Shown here in pieces: positions 30,884 to 35,633 of a DNA stretch of 35,633 nucleotides. Each line of letters opens with the position of its first letter. The first letter of the stretch is position 1. The stretch is from an uncultured Ruminococcus sp. (lineage in GTDB: Bacteria > Bacillota > Clostridia > Oscillospirales > Acutalibacteraceae). The stretch is taken from contig CADCDE010000007.1 of NCBI GenBank assembly GCA_902800065.1, forward strand, positions 1 to 35,633, written 5' to 3'. Both the position numbers and the translations under genes were made by a program. The notes under the pieces were generated by a model. The model did no database searches, was not told the origin of the DNA, and worked only from the letters and a program-made list of their open reading frames with translations.

Positions 30884-30920
30884 CAGCGGATATATTTTTA
30901 TGATATGTCCGCTGTTTTTT
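30884..30920 (+). terminator. Intrinsic terminator after the GNAT gene
   Basis: CAGCGGA-TAT and ATA-TGTCCGCTG form a stem of about ten base pairs, followed by TTTTTTATCC. Confidence 0.9.
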
Positions 30921-30940
30921 ATCCCAAAATACGTCAAAAA

Positions 30941-30973
30941 GTAGCATATCGGTAGCATTTTGTATGATATAAT
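30941..30973 (+). promoter_or_regulatory. Promoter with paired GTAGCAT repeats upstream of the LuxR-type gene
   Basis: TATAAT at 30968-30973 is preceded by TATGA (extended -10-like) and has no consensus -35 at the right distance. Instead two GTAGCAT copies at 30941-30947 and 30952-30958 lie 11 bp apart, one helical turn, over the -35 area. This layout suggests an activator-dependent promoter or an operator. Confidence 0.6.
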
Positions 30974-31006
30974 ACGATTTGAAAAAACTTTTAGGAGTGT
31001 GTGAAT

Positions 31007-31306
31007 ATGCAGGATAATGACGATAATTTCGGATATAAAAAAAATGATTTTTTTATATCCGATCTTGACGATATATTCAGCAAAATACCGTTTGATCCAA
31101 TAAGATCATCTTTTAAAAATCTTACACCGAGGGAAAAGGAGGTACTTATATTTGCTCTCAAGGGCTTTACAAACAAATATACCGCAAATTCTCTGCACAT
31201 AAAGGAAGGTACAGTAAAAAAATTACTGCATAACTGCTATCAGAAGCTTTCGGTAAATTCCAGGACAGAATTGATCAGTCTGTTTATTTTTACGGGTAAA
31301 AATTGA
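31007..31306 (+). CDS. Stand-alone LuxR/GerE-type HTH regulator
   Basis: ATG 31007 is nine bases after AGGAG; the GTG at 31001 is too close to that site. The 99-residue protein consists of an acidic N-terminus (MQDNDDNFGYKKNDFFISDL) and a complete C-terminal LuxR HTH (about 40-95): LTPREKEVLIFALKGFTNKY, then AN..HIKEGTVKKLLHNCYQKL. There is no receiver or ligand domain, so activity must be set by expression level, partner binding or the N-terminal acidic segment. It is 95 bp from the SARP-like regulator gene on the same strand but each has its own promoter. Target genes not visible; self-regulation through the GTAGCAT repeats is possible. Confidence 0.88.
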   Translation: MQDNDDNFGYKKNDFFISDLDDIFSKIPFDPIRSSFKNLTPREKEVLIFALKGFTNKYTANSLHIKEGTVKKLLHNCYQKLSVNSRTELISLFIFTGKN

Positions 31307-31325
31307 CTAATATTCACAAAAGTAT

Positions 31326-31354
31326 TTGACATTATGCAACATAATTATTATAAT
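31326..31354 (+). promoter_or_regulatory. Consensus sigma-A promoter of the SARP-like regulator gene
   Basis: TTGACA (31326-31331) and TATAAT (31349-31354) are 17 bp apart, a perfect match. The leader is about 40 nt to a TTG start. Confidence 0.92.
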
Positions 31355-31401
31355 CACAATTGGCACCGAATCTATTTATATCACATCGGAGGGCGATCAA
31401 T

Positions 31402-32043
31402 TTGAGTATACTGAATAAAAAAGATATCCAAAAGAAAAAAATTTGTTACTGCGAAAACATAATCATAAAAAAATATAATGTCAAAAATGAATTTGTTATT
31501 TGCTCACCTGAAAATGAAAATCCGCAATTTGCTGATTTTATAGAAAACAATCAGGACAAGCCATTATCACTTTTAGTCGGTGAAGACCTTTCAGACATCT
31601 GGAATAAAAGCAAGAGCGTGAAGGTGACCGCTTTCGGTAATTTTGAAGTTTTTGTTGATGACCTTGCAGTCGATTTCCACAGCTCAAAGGCAAAGGAACT
31701 TTTCGCTTTATGCATTGACCGCATGGGCAGGAGCGTAAGCATCGAGGAAGCAACAAATATTCTCTGGGAAAACCGACCTTTTGACAAAAAAGTAAAAAAA
31801 CTCTACAACAAAGCCGTCAGAACCATAAGCAATACCTTCAAAAGCTATGATATCACAGATGTTTTCTATACCTCGAGAGGCTACTGCAAAGTGAATAATA
31901 ATTCTATCAATTGTGATTATTATTTATTTTTAGACGGCGACAAAAAAAGCATCCTATCATTCAACGAGGAATATATGTCACAGTACAGCTGGGCTGAAGG
32001 AACTCTTGCAAAGCTGACGAGGATCGCTGAGCAATATTTTTGA
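31402..32043 (+). CDS. SARP/BTAD-like winged-helix regulator, no receiver domain
   Basis: TTG 31402 is the likely start: GGAGG is eight bases upstream, and no nearby ATG exists. The 213-residue protein has a divergent N-terminal 70 residues with many Lys and Asn. A DNA-binding winged helix follows (about 73-165): KVTAFGNFEVFVDDLAVDF, SSKAKELFALCIDRMG, SVSIEEATNILW and FYTSRGYCKVNNN. These match the OmpR/SARP-like output domain found at the C-terminus of many Clostridial response regulators with a short BTAD-type region. There is no phospho-acceptor receiver domain. A perfect promoter with a poor start codon (TTG) suggests high transcription but limited translation. Targets unknown. Confidence 0.8.
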   Translation: MSILNKKDIQKKKICYCENIIIKKYNVKNEFVICSPENENPQFADFIENNQDKPLSLLVGEDLSDIWNKSKSVKVTAFGNFEVFVDDLAVDFHSSKAKELFALCIDRMGRSVSIEEATNILWENRPFDKKVKKLYNKAVRTISNTFKSYDITDVFYTSRGYCKVNNNSINCDYYLFLDGDKKSILSFNEEYMSQYSWAEGTLAKLTRIAEQYF

Positions 32044-32061
32044 AAAATATATCCAAAACTC

Positions 32062-32090
32062 TTGATAAAAATTCCGATTTGTTATAGAAT
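32062..32090 (+). promoter_or_regulatory. Promoter of metG
   Basis: TTGATA (32062-32067) and TAGAAT (32085-32090) are 17 bp apart, 32 bp before the metG start. Confidence 0.65.
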
Positions 32091-32122
32091 TGAAATATTA
32101 TCAAGGAATTGGAGGAATGTTT

Positions 32123-34072
32123 ATGCAAAAGCATAATGGTGAAAAGTATTACATCACTACACCTATCTATTATCCGTCAGGCAATCCGCATATCGGTCAC
32201 TGCTATACGACAACTGCCTGTGATTCTATCGCAAGATACAGACGTATGCAGGGCTATGATGTGATGTTCCTGACAGGTACTGACGAACACGGTCTCAAAA
32301 TTGAACAGAAGGCTGCCGAAAAGGGCGTTACTCCCAAGCAGTATGTTGACGAGATAGTTGAAATATTCAAAAAACTCTGGAAATACATGAATATAAGCTA
32401 TGACAGATATATCCGCACAACTGACGATTATCATGTGACAGCCGTACAAAAGATATTCAAAGACCTCTATGACAAAGGCTATATCTACAAAGGCGAATAC
32501 AAAGGCAAGTACTGTACTCCCTGCGAGAGCTTCTGGACGGACTCACAGCTTATAGACGGCAAATGCCCCGACTGCGGAAGACCTGTCGTTGAAGCCAAGG
32601 AGGAAGCATATTTCTTCAAAATGTCACCATTCGCTGACAGAATAGAAAAACTCCTCACTGAAACGGATTATTTACAGCCGAAAACCCGTGCATTAGAATT
32701 AGTTAATAACTTCATCAAGCCGGGACTTGAGGATTTATGCGTTTCAAGAACAAGTTTCAAGTGGGGCATACCTGTTACATTCGACACAAATCATGTTGTC
32801 TATGTATGGATAGATGCTCTCTCAAACTATATAACCGCTCTTGGCTATGACAATGACGCATACAATGACTATGACAAATTCTGGCCTGCTGATGTCCACA
32901 TGGTAGCTAAAGATATTATGCGTTTCCATGCTATCATCTGGCCTGCTATGCTCATGGCTTTGGATTTGCCTCTGCCGAAACATCTTGCCGTACACGGCTG
33001 GATAACCTTCAACGGTCAGAAAATGAGTAAATCTCTCGGAAATATAGTCGATCCTTTCATCTTGGGTGAAAGATACGGTGCAGATGCTATCCGCTATCAC
33101 ATCATGAGAGAAATGGCTCTCGGCTCGGACAGCTCATTCTCAAATGAAATTATGATAAACCGTATAAATACCGACCTTGCAAACGGTCTCGGAAATTTAG
33201 TTTCAAGAACTGTTGCAATGGTTGACAAATATTTCGGCGGAACTCTCCCAGAACTTCAGCAAAACGGTGAATTTGATGATGACCTCATTGCACAGGCAAC
33301 GGCTCTCGTTGGCAGTGTTGACGAATTTATCGACAAGACTCAGCTCAACAATGCCCTTGCAGAGATATTCAAGGTAGTATCCCGTGCAAACAAGTACATT
33401 GATGAGACTGCTCCATGGGTACTTGCAAAGGATGAAGCAAATAAACCTCGTCTTGCGTGTGTACTTTACAATCTTTTGGAAACAATAAGAATTGTCTCAA
33501 CTCTCCTTTCAGCGTTCATGCCGACAACTATGCCCATAGTATGGGAACAGATAGGTGCAAATGCAGATGATGTGACTTATGAAAGTACAGCGGCTTTCGG
33601 AAAACTCCCCAAAACTGTCACAGTTCACAAGGGAAATATAATATTCCCACGTATTGACGTTGAAAAGGAAATTGACGAACTAAATAAACTTATCGGTTCA
33701 CAGAAAGAAGAAACCAAACCCGAAACTAAACCCGAAAAGCCTGAAAATGTCGCATTGATAGGCATAGATGATTTTGCAAAGGTCGAACTGAGAGTTGCAG
33801 AAATAACAGCGTGTGAGCCTGTCAAGAAAGCTAAAAAGCTCCTTAAACTTACTCTCAATGACGGTTTCGGTGAAAGAACCGTTGCAAGCGGTATAGCAAA
33901 ATATTACAAGCCCGATGAACTTGTCGGCAAGAAAATCATCCTCGTTGCAAACTTAAAACCTGCTGTACTCTGCGGTGTCGAAAGTCAGGGAATGATACTT
34001 GCAGGTGAAAATGGCGATGACGTTAAGGTTATATTCGTTGACGGTCTGCCTGCAGGAAGCAAGATAAGATGA
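32123..34072 (+). CDS. metG: Methionyl-tRNA synthetase
   Basis: Charges tRNA-Met and initiator tRNA. I chose ATG 32123, seven bases after GGAGG. The 649-residue protein has HIGH (23-26 in PSGNPHIGH), a zinc knuckle with Cys131, Cys134, Cys148 and Cys151, KMSKS (300-304), and the GTDEHGLKIEQKA segment of MetRS. The C-terminus, joined by a Lys/Glu/Pro-rich linker (about 532-550), is a tRNA-binding OB-fold domain (DFAKVELRVAEI, then LKPAVLCGVESQGMILA). It dimerises and binds tRNA. The length and layout are the usual long bacterial form. The leader is short, with no T-box or SAM riboswitch. Confidence 0.98.
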   Translation: MQKHNGEKYYITTPIYYPSGNPHIGHCYTTTACDSIARYRRMQGYDVMFLTGTDEHGLKIEQKAAEKGVTPKQYVDEIVEIFKKLWKYMNISYDRYIRTTDDYHVTAVQKIFKDLYDKGYIYKGEYKGKYCTPCESFWTDSQLIDGKCPDCGRPVVEAKEEAYFFKMSPFADRIEKLLTETDYLQPKTRALELVNNFIKPGLEDLCVSRTSFKWGIPVTFDTNHVVYVWIDALSNYITALGYDNDAYNDYDKFWPADVHMVAKDIMRFHAIIWPAMLMALDLPLPKHLAVHGWITFNGQKMSKSLGNIVDPFILGERYGADAIRYHIMREMALGSDSSFSNEIMINRINTDLANGLGNLVSRTVAMVDKYFGGTLPELQQNGEFDDDLIAQATALVGSVDEFIDKTQLNNALAEIFKVVSRANKYIDETAPWVLAKDEANKPRLACVLYNLLETIRIVSTLLSAFMPTTMPIVWEQIGANADDVTYESTAAFGKLPKTVTVHKGNIIFPRIDVEKEIDELNKLIGSQKEETKPETKPEKPENVALIGIDDFAKVELRVAEITACEPVKKAKKLLKLTLNDGFGERTVASGIAKYYKPDELVGKKIILVANLKPAVLCGVESQGMILAGENGDDVKVIFVDGLPAGSKIR

Positions 34073-34109
34073 AAAATAAAAATTTTTTGTTAAAATTTGC
34101 ATAAATCCC

Positions 34110-34138
34110 TTGTAATTTTTCCCAAAATATATTAAAAT
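34110..34138 (+). promoter_or_regulatory. Promoter of gap
   Basis: TTGTAA (34110-34115) and TAAAAT (34133-34138) are 17 bp apart in an A/T-tract-rich stretch that could add UP-element activity. AGGAGGT precedes the ATG. Confidence 0.75.
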
Positions 34139-34172
34139 ATATTAAGTAAAAAATATTAGGAGGTAATTTCCA

Positions 34173-35210
34173 ATGTCAGTTAAAGTTGCTATTAATGGTT
34201 TCGGTCGTATCGGTCGTCTTGCTTTCAGACAGATGTTCGGTGCAGAAGGTTATGAAGTTGTTGCTATCAACGACCTTACAAAGCCTTCAATGCTCGCTAA
34301 TCTCTTGAAGTATGATACAGCTCAGGGCGGTTATTGCGGTAAAATAGGTGAAGGTCTTCACACTGTTTCTGCTGATGACGAGGCTGGTACTATCACAGTT
34401 GACGGCAAAACTCTTACAATCTACGCTAAGGCTAACGCTGCAGAGCTTCCTTGGGGCGAACTCGGTGTTGACGTTGTTCTCGAGTGCACAGGTTTCTACT
34501 GCTCAAAGGCTAAGTCACAGGCTCACATTGATGCAGGTGCTAAGAAAGTTGTTATTTCTGCTCCCGCAGGCAATGACCTTAAAACAATCGTATTCAGCGT
34601 AAACGAGAAAACTCTCACAGCTGAAGATACTATCATCTCTGCTGCTTCTTGTACAACAAACTGCCTTGCTCCTATGGCTAAGGCTCTTAATGACTATGCT
34701 CCTATCCAGAGCGGTATCATGAGCACAATCCACGCTTACACAGGCGATCAGATGATCCTTGACGGTCCTCACAGAAAGGGTGACCTCAGACGTGCAAGAG
34801 CCGGTGCTGCTAATATCGTTCCTAACTCAACAGGTGCTGCAAAGGCTATCGGTCTTGTTATTCCTGAACTCAACGGCAAACTTATCGGTTCTGCTCAGCG
34901 TGTTCCGGTTCCGACAGGCTCAACAACTATCCTTACAGCTGTTGTAAAGGGTGCTGACGTTACAAAAGAAGGCATCAACGCTGCTATGAAGGCTGCTGCT
35001 TCCGAGTCATTCGGCTACAACGAGGATCAGATCGTTTCTTCTGACGTTATCGGCATGAGATACGGCTCACTCTTTGATGCTACTCAGACAATGGTTGCTA
35101 AAATAGCTGATGATCTCTATGAAGTACAGGTTGTTTCATGGTACGACAACGAGAACAGCTACACAAGCCAGATGGTTAGAACTATCAAATATTTCGCTGA
35201 ACTCGGCTAA
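34173..35210 (+). CDS. gap: NAD-dependent glyceraldehyde-3-phosphate dehydrogenase
   Basis: Glycolytic enzyme converting glyceraldehyde-3-phosphate to 1,3-bisphosphoglycerate. The 345-residue protein has the Rossmann motif INGFGRIGR (7-15), Asp34 in AINDL (which favours NAD over NADP), catalytic Cys160 in [12 protein letters not shown] and His187 in [10 protein letters not shown]. Normal length; ATG after AGGAGGTAATTTCC. It prefers a narrow set of codons (GCT, GGT, GTT, CTC and CTT), as expected for a very highly expressed gene and unlike most of its neighbours. It is monocistronic, with its own promoter and terminator. Confidence 0.98.
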   Translation: MSVKVAINGFGRIGRLAFRQMFGAEGYEVVAINDLTKPSMLANLLKYDTAQGGYCGKIGEGLHTVSADDEAGTITVDGKTLTIYAKANAAELPWGELGVDVVLECTGFYCSKAKSQAHIDAGAKKVVISAPAGNDLKTIVFSVNEKTLTAEDTIISAASCTTNCLAPMAKALNDYAPIQSGIMSTIHAYTGDQMILDGPHRKGDLRRARAGAANIVPNSTGAAKAIGLVIPELNGKLIGSAQRVPVPTGSTTILTAVVKGADVTKEGINAAMKAAASESFGYNEDQIVSSDVIGMRYGSLFDATQTMVAKIADDLYEVQVVSWYDNENSYTSQMVRTIKYFAELG

Positions 35211-35244
35211 TATATAAACCATTAATAGAAAAATCGAAAAATTT

Positions 35245-35282
35245 GGAGTGTCTCGGCATTTTGTCAAGGCACTCCTTTTTTA
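35245..35282 (+). terminator. Intrinsic terminator of gap
   Basis: GGAGTG (35245-35250) and CACTCC (35270-35275) close a hairpin with a CGGCATT-type loop, followed by TTTTTT. Confidence 0.85.
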
Positions 35283-35337
35283 ACGGTAAAGTTGAAAAAA
35301 TCCGACTTTCGTATTGAAAATATCGGAGAATATAATA

Positions 35338-35366
35338 TTGAATTTATATATTTTTTAATATAAAAT
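35338..35366 (+). promoter_or_regulatory. Promoter of the last, truncated gene
   Basis: TTGAAT (35338-35343) and TAAAAT (35361-35366) are 17 bp apart, 31 bp before the ATG. Confidence 0.6.
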
Positions 35367-35397
35367 AAGCACAGATAATATTTGAGGAGTTGAGGAC

Positions 35398-35633
35398 ATG
35401 GAAAAATACATAAATATTGCAATAGCGCTGACATGGACGGTATGTATTCTGATAAGTTTGTTTACATCACCGATTGCAATTATTCCTGCCACAACTTTTT
35501 TTATTGCTTTGTTGCTGTGGCTTCACCTGTATCTTAATCAGGTTTCAAATATCATAATTTTTGATGATACAGTGGAATTTCATTTTCACTCACAAAAAAC
35601 ACTGACTGTACCAAGAACAAAAATTTCAGTTAT
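35398..35633 (+). CDS. N-terminal part of a membrane protein, cut by the window end
   Basis: ATG 35398 follows GAGGAGTTGAGGAC. The 78 visible residues read MEKYINIAIALTWTVCILIS, with two hydrophobic helices (about 5-24 and 28-47). A soluble segment, FDDTVEFHFHSQKTLTVPRT, then starts like a small beta-rich PH-like domain of the sort found after two helices in Firmicutes membrane proteins. The stop is outside the window. Function unknown. Confidence 0.8.
   Translation, partial: MEKYINIAIALTWTVCILISLFTSPIAIIPATTFFIALLLWLHLYLNQVSNIIIFDDTVEFHFHSQKTLTVPRTKISV

Noticed and set aside
1..35633. CRISPR array, prophage or IS element
   Set aside because: No regularly spaced direct repeats with spacers, no phage structural or integrase gene, and no transposase frame; repeats seen are palindromic and intergenic.

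Overview
The window looks like chromosome of a low-GC, Gram-positive Clostridia bacterium, most likely a Ruminococcus or close relative in the Oscillospiraceae/Ruminococcaceae. This rests on strong GGAGG ribosome binding sites, TTG/GTG starts, sigma-A promoters with 17-bp spacers, a T-box and a preQ1-type leader, a sortase-like C-terminal signal, a SpoIID-family protein and the character of the proteins. The genus is an inference. No rRNA, tRNA, CRISPR array, prophage or IS transposase is visible.

Positions 1-6310 form a plus-strand accessory block of membrane, unknown and small-enzyme genes. It shows gene decay: an alpha/beta hydrolase frameshifted by a 64-bp tandem duplication, an unrecognised remnant, and a GNAT acetyltransferase with an internal deletion. 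Intact members include a coiled-coil membrane protein with a 23-residue repeat, a Nudix hydrolase and a flavodoxin-fold oxidoreductase.

Positions 6311-23116 are mostly minus strand. They hold rplM-rpsI; a complete preQ0/preQ1 operon (queD-queE-folE-queC-queF) behind a probable preQ1-I riboswitch and terminator; a solo TrpB2-type tryptophan synthase beta chain behind a tryptophan T-box; the tandem synthetase genes ileS-valS; a PadR regulator with a small membrane protein; a GtrB-like glycosyltransferase; and a two-gene ABC-2 transporter.

Positions 23117-35633 are mixed. They hold an L,D-transpeptidase-like protein, membrane proteins, citrate synthase, a SpoIID-domain protein, a surface protein ending in an IPKTN sorting-like signal, an HPr-like phosphocarrier, a GNAT protein, two adjacent stand-alone regulators (LuxR/GerE HTH and SARP-like winged helix), metG, gap, and a truncated membrane protein at the right edge.

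Dispersed repeats tie the region together. Three full copies and one half copy of a 60-66 bp palindrome are present, two of them sharing an extra conserved tail. A 137-bp MITE-like inverted repeat lies between trpB and the queuosine leader. I found no clear new multi-gene system. The most interesting signals are the duplication-broken hydrolase, the HHGT signature in IleRS, the repeat insertions in the queuosine leader, and the regulator pair with helically phased promoter repeats.
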